Below are positions 1 to 9,915 of a stretch of DNA of 64,000 bases, piece after piece. The stretch spans positions 1 through 64,000 of the forward strand of contig NZ_JBFAPP010000020.1 of assembly GCF_040676775.1 (NCBI RefSeq). Direction: 5' to 3'. Every line of letters begins with the position of its first letter. Positions within the stretch are counted from its first letter, which is position 1. The position numbers and the translations under genes were made by a program. The notes under the pieces were generated by a model. The model made no database searches, was not told the DNA's origin, and saw nothing but the letters and a program-made list of their open reading frames with translations. The stretch is from Micromonospora_G sp040676775 (GTDB lineage: Bacteria > Actinomycetota > Actinomycetes > Mycobacteriales > Micromonosporaceae).

Positions 1-3000
1 GAGGTGTTGGCGGTTGTTGAGGTGTTGCGGGGGCGGGGGGTTCGGTCGCGGCGGTTGGCGGTGTCGCATGGTTTTCATTCGCCGTTGATGGAGCCAATGC
101 TGGACGAGTACCGAGCCGTCGCCGAGAGCCTGACCTACCGGCGGCCGACCATCCCGATCGTGTCCACCGTGACCGGCAGGGCGGCCGACCCGGACGAGCT
201 GTGTCACCCGGACTACTGGGTTCGGCACGCGCGCGACGCGGTCCGGTTCGGCGACGCCGTGCACACGATGATCGAGTCCGGGGTGACCACGTTCGTGGAG
301 GTCGGACCGGACTCGGTACTCTCCGGCCTGGTCGGTGAGATCGCCCCACCAGACGGGTACGCGGCACTTCCGATGCTGCGGCGCGACCAGCCCGAGCCGG
401 ACACCGTGACCGCGCTGCTGGGCAACCTGCACGCCCGGGGCGTCCCGGTCGACTGGGCGGCGTACTTCGGCGGCCGGGCCCGGCGGGTCACCCTGCCGAC
501 CTACCCGTTCCAGCGCGAACGCTACTGGCTGGCGCCGAGCCCGGCGGAAACCGAACCCGGGCAACGGTCCCGGGCGCACCCGATGCTCGGGCCGATGATC
601 CCGATGGCCGGCAGCGACGAGGTCCGCTTCACCAGCAGGATCTCGGTGCAGGACCATCCGTGGTTGGCCGATCACGTGGTGGTGGACGACGCGGTGCTGC
701 CCACCACGGCGTTCGTGGAGCTGGCGATCCGAGCCGGCGACGGCACCGGCTACCCGGTACTGGAGCACCTGTCGGTGGACACGCCACTGCTGCTTCCCCC
801 GCAGGGCGCGATCCGGGTGCAGGTCGTCCTCGGCGGGCCGGATCGTACCGGCGGCCGTACCGTGACCATCCACGCCGGACCCGACGAACCCGACGCGCCC
901 TGGACCCGGTACGCGCACGGCCGGCTCGTCCCGGACCAAGCGACGGTGGCAGCCCCGGCCGAGTCGCCCGGAGCACCGGACGACGAAGTGGTACAGGTCC
1001 AGCTTCCCGTCGAACAGCATCCCGACGCCGGGCGGTACGGCCTGCACCCCGCCCTGCTCGACCAGGCGCTGCCAGCCGTGCCGGGGGCGGACACGATCCG
1101 GGTCCCGGTGCGCTGGACCGGCGTTCGCCTGCACACGACCGGCGCCACCTCGGGGCACGCACGCCGTACGGTGATCGAGGACGAGCGGGTCCGTCTGGTC
1201 CTGGTCGACGGCGACGGCCAACCGATCGTGAGCGCGGAATCGGTGACCTTCCGCTCGTTCGACCCCGCCGAGCTGACCAGCGCCACCGCGACCGACCCCC
1301 ACCTGCACCAGCTCGAATGGCACCCGATCGCCCGGGTCGAGCCGGACGAGGCGTTCGCCTGGGCGGCGATCACCCGTGCCGACCGGCCGGCGGACCACCA
1401 CGAGGTCGACGATGGGCCGGCGGTGGTCGAAGACGATGGGCCGGCGGTGGTCGAATTCGACCGGGTGGCGGCGGTCGGCGACGTCGTGGCGTCCGGCCCG
1501 CCGCTGCACGCGGTCCTGGTCGAGTTGGACACCGGGACACCCGGTGACCCGGTTACCGAGGTGCACACCCTCGTACGGAACACCCTCGACCTGGTACGGA
1601 GCTGGCTCGCCGACGACCGGCTGGACGCCGTACGGCTGGTCCTGACGACCCGGGGAGGGGTCGCCGTCGACGGCGGCGACGTGGCCGACCTCGCTGGCGC
1701 GGCGCTCTGGGGGCTGCTCCGGGCGGTGCAGGCCCGGCACCCCGGTCGGATCGTGCTGGTCGACCTGGAGGACCACCGCCGCCCGGTCCCGTTGCTCTCC
1801 GCGGTGCTGGCGGCGGGCGAGCCGCAGGCCGCGATCCGGGGTGGGCAGGTCGTCGTGCCACGGCTCGCCCGGGTCCCCGAACCCGGCAGCGACGCCCCGC
1901 TGCCCGGCTGGAACCCCGAGGGCACGGTCCTGGTCACCGGGGCCGCCGCCCCGGTGGCCGGGCTGGTGACCCGGCATCTGGTCGTCAACCGGGGCGTCAC
2001 CCGGCTTCTCCTCACCGGGCATGGCACGGCCGAGCACGCGGTGGTGGACGAGTTGGCCACGCGGCTGCGTGAGCTGGGTGCCCGGGTCACGACCGAGGAC
2101 TGTGATCCGGCCGATCGGGACCGGCTGGCCGATCTGCTCGACCGGGTCCCGGCGGAGCAGCCACTGGCCGCAATCGTGCACGTCGTCGGCCTCACCGAGG
2201 CCCCGGCCGGCCAGGGCGACCCCGCACAGGACGGTCACCGCGGGCTGCCGGATCCGACCGTCGACGGATCCGACGCCCTTACCCGGTCCACCATCGACGG
2301 CGCCTGGCACCTGCACGAGCTGACCCGCGACCGCGCCTTGTCGGCGTTCGTGCTGCTCTCGTCCGTCGTGGCCGCCTTCGACCGGGCCGGCTCGCCGATG
2401 GCCGCGATCTCCAACGCCTTCCTGGACGCGCTCGCGCATCGGCGCCGCGCGCTCGGACTCCCCGCCACCGCGCTGGCCCTGGGGCCGATGTCCGATATCC
2501 CCGCAGTCGACGCCGGGGCCGATTCCGGGCCGCCGGGAAGCGGCCCGGTGGACAGTCAGGTCGAGGGCCGGGCGCCCGTGCCCTTCGACCTCCGGCCGAC
2601 GGCACCGGCGCGGGTGCCGGGCCGCCTCGACGCGGCGCTGGCCGCCGACCGGCCGGCACTCGCCGCGCTCGCGCTGGACCTTGCCGCGGTACGCACCGCG
2701 GGTCGGGTGCCGCCGCTGCTGCGCGGCCTGGTCCGGATGCCGCAGCGGCGCGACGCCCACGTACCGGTGCCGGAGGTGTCCCTGGCCCACCGGCTCGCCG
2801 GGTTGGACGAGGCCGACCGGTACCGGGCCGTGCTGAAGGTCGTACGCGAGCAGGTGGCCGCCGTACTCGGGCGTGGCGACCCGGGCAGCGTCGGCGTCGA
2901 CCGGCCGTTCCAGGACCTCGGCTTCGACTCGCTCACCGCGGTGGACCTGCGCAACCGGCTCGCCACCGCCACCGGGGTCCGGCTTCCCGCCACCCTGGTG

Positions 3001-3318
3001 TTCGACCACCCGACCCCGGCCGCGCTCACCGGGTCCGTCCTGGCCCGGGTCACCCCCGCGGCCCCGTCCGGTGCCGAGGCGGTGCTCACCGAACTCGACC
3101 AGCTCGAGTCGGCCCTGGTGGCGGTCGGGCCCGACGACGACATCCGGGACACCGTCACCGTACGGCTCCAGACGATCCTCGCCCGGTGGCGGGAGCCAAG
3201 CCCGGCCCCATCACCCGAGCAGCAGTCGACGCCGGATCCGGGCGACGCGCTCGACTCGGCCTCCACGGCGGAACTGTTCAGCTTCATCGACAACGAACTC
3301 GGCCGCGCCCGGCGATGA
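1..3318 (+). CDS. Type I modular polyketide synthase, C-terminal part (AT-DH0-KR0-ACP-docking)
   Basis: This is the right end of a modular PKS gene that begins outside the window, open from base 1 in frame 1. In order it encodes the end of an acyltransferase (HGFH signature near nt 70, malonyl-CoA-like), a dehydratase, a ketoreductase, an acyl carrier protein (GFDSL phosphopantetheine motif near nt 2920-2935) and a C-terminal docking region. The reductive domains look dead. The DH HxxxGxxxxP motif has Asp for Gly, the residue after the catalytic-Asp motif is Pro instead of His, and the YGPxF segment is missing. The KR has TGAAAPVAG where TGGTGxLG is expected, Ala for the catalytic Tyr (codon 2401) and Thr for the Lys. 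If so, the beta-keto group survives this module. The gene ends 63 bp before the next PKS gene, so the two are probably one transcript. Confidence 0.93.
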   Translation, partial: EVLAVVEVLRGRGVRSRRLAVSHGFHSPLMEPMLDEYRAVAESLTYRRPTIPIVSTVTGRAADPDELCHPDYWVRHARDAVRFGDAVHTMIESGVTTFVEVGPDSVLSGLVGEIAPPDGYAALPMLRRDQPEPDTVTALLGNLHARGVPVDWAAYFGGRARRVTLPTYPFQRERYWLAPSPAETEPGQRSRAHPMLGPMIPMAGSDEVRFTSRISVQDHPWLADHVVVDDAVLPTTAFVELAIRAGDGTGYPVLEHLSVDTPLLLPPQGAIRVQVVLGGPDRTGGRTVTIHAGPDEPDAPWTRYAHGRLVPDQATVAAPAESPGAPDDEVVQVQLPVEQHPDAGRYGLHPALLDQALPAVPGADTIRVPVRWTGVRLHTTGATSGHARRTVIEDERVRLVLVDGDGQPIVSAESVTFRSFDPAELTSATATDPHLHQLEWHPIARVEPDEAFAWAAITRADRPADHHEVDDGPAVVEDDGPAVVEFDRVAAVGDVVASGPPLHAVLVELDTGTPGDPVTEVHTLVRNTLDLVRSWLADDRLDAVRLVLTTRGGVAVDGGDVADLAGAALWGLLRAVQARHPGRIVLVDLEDHRRPVPLLSAVLAAGEPQAAIRGGQVVVPRLARVPEPGSDAPLPGWNPEGTVLVTGAAAPVAGLVTRHLVVNRGVTRLLLTGHGTAEHAVVDELATRLRELGARVTTEDCDPADRDRLADLLDRVPAEQPLAAIVHVVGLTEAPAGQGDPAQDGHRGLPDPTVDGSDALTRSTIDGAWHLHELTRDRALSAFVLLSSVVAAFDRAGSPMAAISNAFLDALAHRRRALGLPATALALGPMSDIPAVDAGADSGPPGSGPVDSQVEGRAPVPFDLRPTAPARVPGRLDAALAADRPALAALALDLAAVRTAGRVPPLLRGLVRMPQRRDAHVPVPEVSLAHRLAGLDEADRYRAVLKVVREQVAAVLGRGDPGSVGVDRPFQDLGFDSLTAVDLRNRLATATGVRLPATLVFDHPTPAALTGSVLARVTPAAPSGAEAVLTELDQLESALVAVGPDDDIRDTVTVRLQTILARWREPSPAPSPEQQSTPDPGDALDSASTAELFSFIDNELGRARR
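1408..1455 (+). repeat. Perfect 24-bp tandem duplication inside the PKS gene
   Basis: Two identical 24-bp units lie back to back (1408-1431 and 1432-1455). They encode DDGPAVVE twice in the linker between the DH and KR regions. The length is a multiple of three, so the reading frame is kept. The lack of any difference between copies suggests a recent duplication. Confidence 0.9.
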
Positions 3319-3381
3319 GGGCCGCCGTGGCCCCGTACCACCGCGCGCGTCGGCGACCCGATGAGGAGATGTAGACCAGCC

Positions 3382-6300
3382 ATGTCCAACGAAGAGAAGC
3401 TGGTGGAGTACCTGAAATGGGTGACCGCCGATTTGCAGAAGGCCCGTCAGCGGATTGCCGAACTGGAGGCGGGTGACCACGAGCCGATCGCCGTGGTGGC
3501 GATGGCCTGCCGGTACCCGGGCGGCGTGCACTCGCCGGAGGACCTGTGGCAGATGGTCGCCGAGGGTAGGGACGGCATCTCGGTCTGGCCGGACGACCGG
3601 GGTTGGGACGTCGATCGGCTCTACGACCCGGAACCGGGCCGGCCGGGCCGGTCGTACACCCGGGAGGGTGGCTTCATCGACAGCGCCACCGAGTTCGACG
3701 CCGGATTCTTCGGCATCTCCCCCCGGGAGGCGCTCGGGATGGACCCACAGCAACGGGTCCTGCTGGAGACGGCCTGGGAGCTGTTCGAGCGGGCCGGGAT
3801 CGACCCTGGACCGCTGCGGGGCAGCCGTACCGGGGTGTACGTGGGCATGGGGGAGCAGACGTACCTGGGTCTGGCCGGCCCGGAGGAACTCGAGGGCTAC
3901 CTGATGACCGGCAAGCTCGGCAGCGTCGCGTCCGGGCGAATCGCGTACACGTTCGGCTTCGAGGGTCCGGCGGTGACGGTCGACACCGCCTGTTCGTCGT
4001 CGCTGGTCGCGCTGCACCTCGCGGTGCGGGCACTGCGTCAGGGCGAATCGCGGCTGGCGGTGGCGGGCGGTTGCACCGTGTACGGGGCGCCCGGCGGCTA
4101 CATCGACTTCTCCCGGCAGCGCGGCCTCGCCCGGGACGGGAGGTGCAAGTCGTTCGCGGCGGCGGCCGACGGTACCGGGTGGTCCGAGGGAGTTGGCCTG
4201 TTGCTGCTGGAGCGCCTCGGCGACGCCCAACGCAACGGGCACCAGGTGCTCGCCGTGGTCCGCGGTTCGGCGATCAACTCCGACGGTGCGTCCAACGGTC
4301 TGACCGCGCCGAACGGACCGTCGCAGGAGCGGGTGATCCGGCAGGCGCTGGCCGATGCCCGACTCGCCAGCTCGGAGATCGACGCGGTCGAGGCGCACGG
4401 CACCGGCACCCGGCTCGGCGACCCGATCGAGGCGCAGGCACTGCTGGCCACGTACGGTCAGCACCGCCCGGCGGACCGGCCGCTGTGGCTCGGATCGTTC
4501 AAGTCCAACATCGGGCACTCGGTCGCCGCCGCGGGTGTCGGTGGTGTGATCAAGATGGTGCAGGCGATCCGGCACGCGACCCTGCCGAAGACCCTGCACG
4601 TGGACCGGCCGACCCCCGTGGTCGACTGGTCGTCGGGTTCGGTCGAACTGCTGGTGGACCAGCGGCCCTGGCCCGGGACCGGGGAGCCCCGGCGGGCGGC
4701 GGTGTCGTCGTTCGGCGTCAGCGGCACGAACGCGCACGTGATCCTCGAACAGGCGCCAGCGGTCTCCGAGCCGGTACCGGCGCGACGGAACACGACCAAT
4801 GGCGTGCAGCCGTACCTGCTCTCGGCCCGGTCCCGCGACGCGGTCCGCGCACAAGCCCGGCGGCTGGCGTCCGTCCTGGAACGGGAGCCGGAAACCGACC
4901 AGCTCGACCTGGCGTTCTCGCTGGCCACCACACGGTCGGCGATGGAACACCGGGCGGTGCTGCTCGCCGCCGACCACGGCGAACTCCGGGCCGGATTGGA
5001 GTCGACGGCCGAGGGACTGCCGCACCCGGCGGTGATCGAGGGTGCGATCGACCAGGTGGGCCAGACCGCGTTCCTCTTCACGGGTCAGGGCGCCCAGCGG
5101 GTCGGCATGGGGCGGGAGTTGTACCAGCGTTTTCCGGTGTTCGCCGACGCGTTCGACACGGTCTGCGCCGATCTCGACGCCGGACTGCCCCGGCCGCTGG
5201 CGCAGGTGGTTTTCGCCGAGACGGGCAGTGCCGAGGCGGCGTTGCTCGACCAGACCGGATTCACCCAGCCGGCGCTGTTCGCCGTCGAGGTGGCACTGTT
5301 CCGGCTGCTCGAAGCCTGGGGAATCCACCCCGACCACGTGGCGGGCCACTCCCTCGGCGAGCTGGTCGCCGCCCACGTCGCGGGAGTCCTCTCCAGCGTG
5401 GACGCCGCGGCCCTGGTCACCGCCCGGGCCCGGCTCATCCAGGCGCTGCCGACCGGTGGTGCCATGGTGGCCGTGCAGGCCGGGGCGGAGGAGGTCGAGG
5501 CACTGCTTGCCGGGCACGAGCACGAGGTCGGGATCGCGGCGGTGAACGGCCCGGCCTCGGTGGTGCTATCCGGCGGTGTCGAGGCGGTGTCGGCGGTGGC
5601 GGATCGGCTCCGGGACCGAGGGCGGCGGGTACGGCGGCTGACCGTCAGCCACGCGTTCCACTCGCACCGGATGGACCCCATGCTGGCGGAGTTCCGGCAG
5701 GTGGCGGAGGCGGTCTCGTACCACCGCCCACGGATCCCGGTGATTTCGAACGTTCTCGGCGAGCCGGCCCCGCCGGACCTGCTCCAGGACCCGGACTACT
5801 GGGTACGCCAGGTACGGCAGCCGGTCCGCTTCGCCGACTGCGTACGGGCACTGGCGAAGGAGGGGGTGACCGCCTTCGTCGAAGTCGGTCCGGACGCCGT
5901 ACTCACCCCGCTGGTGCGCGACACGCTCGACGGCGGCGACCACCTCGCGGTGGCCCTGCTCCGCGGTGACCAGCCCGAGGTGCGGAGCCTGCTCGGCGGG
6001 GTCGCCCGGTTACACAACCGGGGCGTCGGGGTGGACTGGCCCGGGTACTTCGCCGGCACCGGGGCACGGCGCCGCGACCTGCCGACCTACCCGTTCCAGC
6101 GGCAACGTTTCTGGGTGGACCCGACCGACGAGGTACGTCCCGCCGAGCTGGGCCTGCTCGCCGCCGAACATCCGCTGCTCGGCGCCGCGGTCGCCGTCGC
6201 CGGCCGGGACGAACTGCTGTTCACCGGTCAGGTGTCGCTGCGCGGCCAGGCCTGGCTCGACGAGCACCGGGTGCTCGGTGAGGTGGTACTGCCGGGGTCG

Positions 6301-9300
6301 GCCTTCCTCGAGCTGGCGATCCGCGCGGGTGACGAGTGCGGCGGCGCCCGGGTGGACCGGCTCGTCACGGACACGCCGCTGGTGCTTGCGGAGCGAGGCG
6401 GGGTGCAACTCCAGGTGCGCGTCGGCGCCGCCGCCGACGGCGTACGGGAGTTCAGCGTGCACGGCCGGCCGGACCGTGGCGACGTCGAGTGGACCCGGTA
6501 CGCGTACGGGGAGTTGAGCGCCCTGCGCCGGGCCGAGCCGACCGCCTCCGGTCAGTGGCCGCCGCCGGGGGCGACGCCGATCGACCTCGACCGCTGGAAG
6601 GAGCGGATGCCCGAGGCCGGCCGTTCGGTCCAGCCACTGTTCCGCGGATTGACGGCGGCCTGGCGCTACGACGACGGGGTGGCCGCCGAGGTCGCCCTGC
6701 CGGACGGCGGCACGCCCGCCGGGTTTCGGCTGCATCCCACGCTGCTGACCACCGGGCTGCACGCGGCACTGCTCGCCGACGACCACGCTCGGCCCGACGC
6801 GGACGCTCCGGGGCTGCCGGTCGAATGGACCGGATTCGACCTCTGGGCGGCCGGCCCCACCGCGCTGCGACTGCTGATCACCGCTACCGGCCCCGACACC
6901 GTCTCGGTCCGGATGACCGATCTCAGCGGCCTGCCCGTTGCGACGATCGAGGCGCTGCGGCGCCGGCCGGTCCGCTCCCGCGACCTCGAGCTGGCCCGGT
7001 CCCGACCCCGGGATGCGCTGTTCACCGTGGACTGGACCCCGGCCCGACTGCCGGAGCCCGCCGTACCCGTCCGGCTGGGCCGGATGGGCGTTGCCCGGTC
7101 GGTCCTGCCGCACACCACCCACCACGCCGACCTGACCTCGGTGGCACGGGACCGGCCGGACGCCGTGTTCCTCGAATGGCCGGCGCCGGACGCCGCGGAC
7201 CCGGTCGGGTCCCTGCACGAACGGACCGGCGCGATGTTGACCCTGGTACGGGGCTGGCTGGCCGACGACCGGCTGGCCGACACCCGGCTGGTGGTGCTGA
7301 CCCGCGACGGCGTGGCCGTGGCCGGTTCGGGGGTCGACGACGTCGGCGCCGCCGCGCTGTGGGGGCTGCTGCGCTCGGCGCAGTCGGAGCAGCACGGCCG
7401 GCTGGTGCTGGTCGACCTCGACGACCACCCGGCCTCGGTACGCGCCCTGCCCGCGATCGTCGGGTCCGGCGAACCGCAGGCCGTGGTGCGCCGCGCGGAG
7501 GTGTTCCTGCCCCAGCTCCGCCGGATCACCGCGGTGGCCGACCCCCGCCCGAACGGGACCCGTCCGTCGGGCCGGTGGGACCCGTCTGGCACGGTGCTGA
7601 TCACCGGTGGCACCGGCACCCTCGGCGGGCTGCTGGCCCGGCACCTGGTGACCGTGCACGGAGTACGGCGGTTGCTGCTCACCAGCCGGCGCGGACCGGA
7701 CGCACCACAGGCAGGCGAGTTGGTGGCGGAACTCGCCGCCCTGGGCGCCCAGGTAACCGTCGCCGCGTGCGACGTCGCCGACCGGGAGGCACTGCGGGCG
7801 CTGCTGCGGCAGGTGCCCGAGAGGTATCCGCTGACCGGGGTGGTACACACCGCGGGGGTGGTCGACGACGGACTGGTCTCCGCGCTGACCCCGGCCCGGA
7901 TGAGCGGAGTGTTGCGGCCCAAGGCGGACGCGGCCTGGCACCTGCACGAGTTGACCCGGGAGCTGGACCTGTCGGCCTTCGTGCTGTTCTCCTCCATCGC
8001 CGGCGTGATCGGTGGCGCCGGCCAGGGAAACTACGCGGCGGCCAACGCGTTCCTCGACGGGCTGGCCGAGCACCGCGCCGCGCTCGGACTGCCCGCGACC
8101 TCGGTGGCCTGGGGTCTGTGGGAGCAGGCCAGTGGTATCACCGGGCAGCTGGACGAGGCCGACCGCAGGCGGATCGCGCGCGCCGGGTTCCTTCCGATCG
8201 AGTCGTCCCAGGGCCCGGCCCTGCTGGATGCCACGCTGGGACTCGACCGGGCAGCCGTGGTCGCCACGCCGTTGGATGTCGAGGCGCTGCGCGCCCAACC
8301 TGCCCAGGTGCCGGTGCTGCTGCGCGAACTGGCCAACGCGCCGGCCCGACCGGCAGCCCGAACCGAACAGGTCGATCCGGCGGCGTTGCCGACCCGGCTC
8401 GCCGGGCTGTCCGAGTCGGAGCAGACCCGGATCGTGCTCGACCTGGTCCGCACCGAGGTCGCCCGGGTGCTCGGCCACAGCGACCCGGGCACGGTCACGA
8501 CGGACCAGCCGTTTCCCGAGATGGGGTTCGACTCGCTGCTCTCGGTCGAGCTGCGCAACCAGATCGGCGCCCGGACCGACCTGCGGCTACCCGCCACGGT
8601 CGTGTTCGACCAGCCCACACCCAAGGCCCTCGCCGCGTTCCTGCGCGCCGCACTGGTCGAGCCGGTCGCGTCCGGCAGGACCCGGCCGTCCGTACGGTCA
8701 CGCCAGGAGCGGGACTTCGGGGGCGAGGTCCGGTTGGCCGACGACATCCAGCCGGCGACCGAGGTGCTGCCGGCCCTGGCCGACCCCGGACAGGTGCTGC
8801 TGACCGGGGCCAGTGGCTTCCTCGGCGCGTTCCTGCTGCGTGACCTGCTGCGGGCGACCACGGCCACGGTGCACTGCCTGGTCCGGGCCGCCGACGAGGA
8901 GGACGGGCTGCGCCGGTTGGAGGCAAACCTGCGGTGGTACCGGCTCTGGGACGAGGTGGATCACGCACGACTGTCGGTGGTCGTCGGTGACCTGGCCCGG
9001 CCCCGACTCGGCCTGACCGAGGAGCGGTTCGACGCCCTCGCACGGCAGGTCGACGTGGTCTACCACGCCGGCGCCGCGGTGAACTGGCTGCAGCCGTACG
9101 ACGTATTGAAGCCGGCCAACGTCACCGGCACCGAGGAGGTGCTGCGGCTGGCCGCCCGGCACCGGACGGTCCCGGTCCACCACGTCTCCACCACCGGTGT
9201 GTTCGCCGAGGTGGTCACCCCCGGGGTAGCACTGCGGGTGGACGACCCGACCGGGCCGGCCGAAATCCTGCCCAGCGGGTACGCCCAGAGCAAGTGGGTG

Positions 9301-9915
9301 GCCGAACAGCTCGTCGGGTTGGCCCGGGAGCGCGGCCTGCCGGTTTCCGTCTACCGGATCGACCTGATTTCGGGCGACCAGCGCAATGGTGCCTGCCAGA
9401 CCAGGGATTTCGCCTGGCTGAGTATCAAGGGGCTGGTGCAGGCCGAGGCGGTGCCGCCGGACCTGAGCGCGGCGTTCCACATGGTGCCGGTGGACTACAC
9501 CAGCGCCGCCATCGTGGCGCTGTCCCAGCGCAGCCGGGCTACGGGTCACACGTTCCACCTGTACAACCGTGATCCGATGAGCCTGGCCGACATCGTCGGG
9601 CAGTTGCGCGCGACCGGGTACTCGTTGCCGGAGCTGGACTGGGACGGCTGGCAGGAGAGAGTGACCTCGGACCGGGAGAATGCCCTACTCCCGCTCCTGG
9701 ACGCGTTCGAGATGTTGACCAAGGACAGCGCGGCGTTCTACCCACCGATCGACGTGACCGAGACCGAGCGGGCGCTGGCCGGTACGGACATAATCTGTCC
9801 ACCGGTCGGGCCGACCCTGATCGACACGTACGTGCGGTTCTTCGTGGAGACCGGCTACCTGCCCCTACCACCGGAGCGACCGCTTGGCGCCGGAAGAACG
9901 GATGTCACGCCATGA
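3382..9915 (+). CDS. Type I polyketide synthase, terminal module KS-AT-DH-KR-ACP-thioester reductase
   Basis: A 2177-residue single-module PKS. The start was chosen at 3382 because it opens directly with the N-terminal docking helix (NEEKLVEYLKWVTADL); an ATG seven codons upstream is possible. GAGGAG lies at 3363-3368. Domains: KS about 34-455 (Cys204, His339, His379); AT about 560-915 (GHSLGE with Ser657, HAFH 757-760, malonyl-CoA type); DH about 925-1215 with an intact HxxxGxxxxP (His962) but Thr1123 where the catalytic Asp should be; KR about 1400-1580 with TGGTGTLGG, Lys1514, Ser1538, Tyr1551 and a VDD motif at 1494-1496 that suggests B-type stereochemistry; ACP Ser1718; thioester reductase about 1803-2170 with TGASGFLG and YxxxK (Tyr1967, Lys1971). 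There is no thioesterase domain. Inference: the chain ends as a beta-hydroxy thioester and is released as an aldehyde or alcohol by hydride transfer. Confidence 0.95.
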   Translation: MSNEEKLVEYLKWVTADLQKARQRIAELEAGDHEPIAVVAMACRYPGGVHSPEDLWQMVAEGRDGISVWPDDRGWDVDRLYDPEPGRPGRSYTREGGFIDSATEFDAGFFGISPREALGMDPQQRVLLETAWELFERAGIDPGPLRGSRTGVYVGMGEQTYLGLAGPEELEGYLMTGKLGSVASGRIAYTFGFEGPAVTVDTACSSSLVALHLAVRALRQGESRLAVAGGCTVYGAPGGYIDFSRQRGLARDGRCKSFAAAADGTGWSEGVGLLLLERLGDAQRNGHQVLAVVRGSAINSDGASNGLTAPNGPSQERVIRQALADARLASSEIDAVEAHGTGTRLGDPIEAQALLATYGQHRPADRPLWLGSFKSNIGHSVAAAGVGGVIKMVQAIRHATLPKTLHVDRPTPVVDWSSGSVELLVDQRPWPGTGEPRRAAVSSFGVSGTNAHVILEQAPAVSEPVPARRNTTNGVQPYLLSARSRDAVRAQARRLASVLEREPETDQLDLAFSLATTRSAMEHRAVLLAADHGELRAGLESTAEGLPHPAVIEGAIDQVGQTAFLFTGQGAQRVGMGRELYQRFPVFADAFDTVCADLDAGLPRPLAQVVFAETGSAEAALLDQTGFTQPALFAVEVALFRLLEAWGIHPDHVAGHSLGELVAAHVAGVLSSVDAAALVTARARLIQALPTGGAMVAVQAGAEEVEALLAGHEHEVGIAAVNGPASVVLSGGVEAVSAVADRLRDRGRRVRRLTVSHAFHSHRMDPMLAEFRQVAEAVSYHRPRIPVISNVLGEPAPPDLLQDPDYWVRQVRQPVRFADCVRALAKEGVTAFVEVGPDAVLTPLVRDTLDGGDHLAVALLRGDQPEVRSLLGGVARLHNRGVGVDWPGYFAGTGARRRDLPTYPFQRQRFWVDPTDEVRPAELGLLAAEHPLLGAAVAVAGRDELLFTGQVSLRGQAWLDEHRVLGEVVLPGSAFLELAIRAGDECGGARVDRLVTDTPLVLAERGGVQLQVRVGAAADGVREFSVHGRPDRGDVEWTRYAYGELSALRRAEPTASGQWPPPGATPIDLDRWKERMPEAGRSVQPLFRGLTAAWRYDDGVAAEVALPDGGTPAGFRLHPTLLTTGLHAALLADDHARPDADAPGLPVEWTGFDLWAAGPTALRLLITATGPDTVSVRMTDLSGLPVATIEALRRRPVRSRDLELARSRPRDALFTVDWTPARLPEPAVPVRLGRMGVARSVLPHTTHHADLTSVARDRPDAVFLEWPAPDAADPVGSLHERTGAMLTLVRGWLADDRLADTRLVVLTRDGVAVAGSGVDDVGAAALWGLLRSAQSEQHGRLVLVDLDDHPASVRALPAIVGSGEPQAVVRRAEVFLPQLRRITAVADPRPNGTRPSGRWDPSGTVLITGGTGTLGGLLARHLVTVHGVRRLLLTSRRGPDAPQAGELVAELAALGAQVTVAACDVADREALRALLRQVPERYPLTGVVHTAGVVDDGLVSALTPARMSGVLRPKADAAWHLHELTRELDLSAFVLFSSIAGVIGGAGQGNYAAANAFLDGLAEHRAALGLPATSVAWGLWEQASGITGQLDEADRRRIARAGFLPIESSQGPALLDATLGLDRAAVVATPLDVEALRAQPAQVPVLLRELANAPARPAARTEQVDPAALPTRLAGLSESEQTRIVLDLVRTEVARVLGHSDPGTVTTDQPFPEMGFDSLLSVELRNQIGARTDLRLPATVVFDQPTPKALAAFLRAALVEPVASGRTRPSVRSRQERDFGGEVRLADDIQPATEVLPALADPGQVLLTGASGFLGAFLLRDLLRATTATVHCLVRAADEEDGLRRLEANLRWYRLWDEVDHARLSVVVGDLARPRLGLTEERFDALARQVDVVYHAGAAVNWLQPYDVLKPANVTGTEEVLRLAARHRTVPVHHVSTTGVFAEVVTPGVALRVDDPTGPAEILPSGYAQSKWVAEQLVGLARERGLPVSVYRIDLISGDQRNGACQTRDFAWLSIKGLVQAEAVPPDLSAAFHMVPVDYTSAAIVALSQRSRATGHTFHLYNRDPMSLADIVGQLRATGYSLPELDWDGWQERVTSDRENALLPLLDAFEMLTKDSAAFYPPIDVTETERALAGTDIICPPVGPTLIDTYVRFFVETGYLPLPPERPLGAGRTDVTP

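Noticed and set aside
3211..8478. Two long minus-strand open frames under the second PKS gene
   Set aside because: Both lie opposite clear KS, AT, DH and KR motifs and have no protein features of their own.
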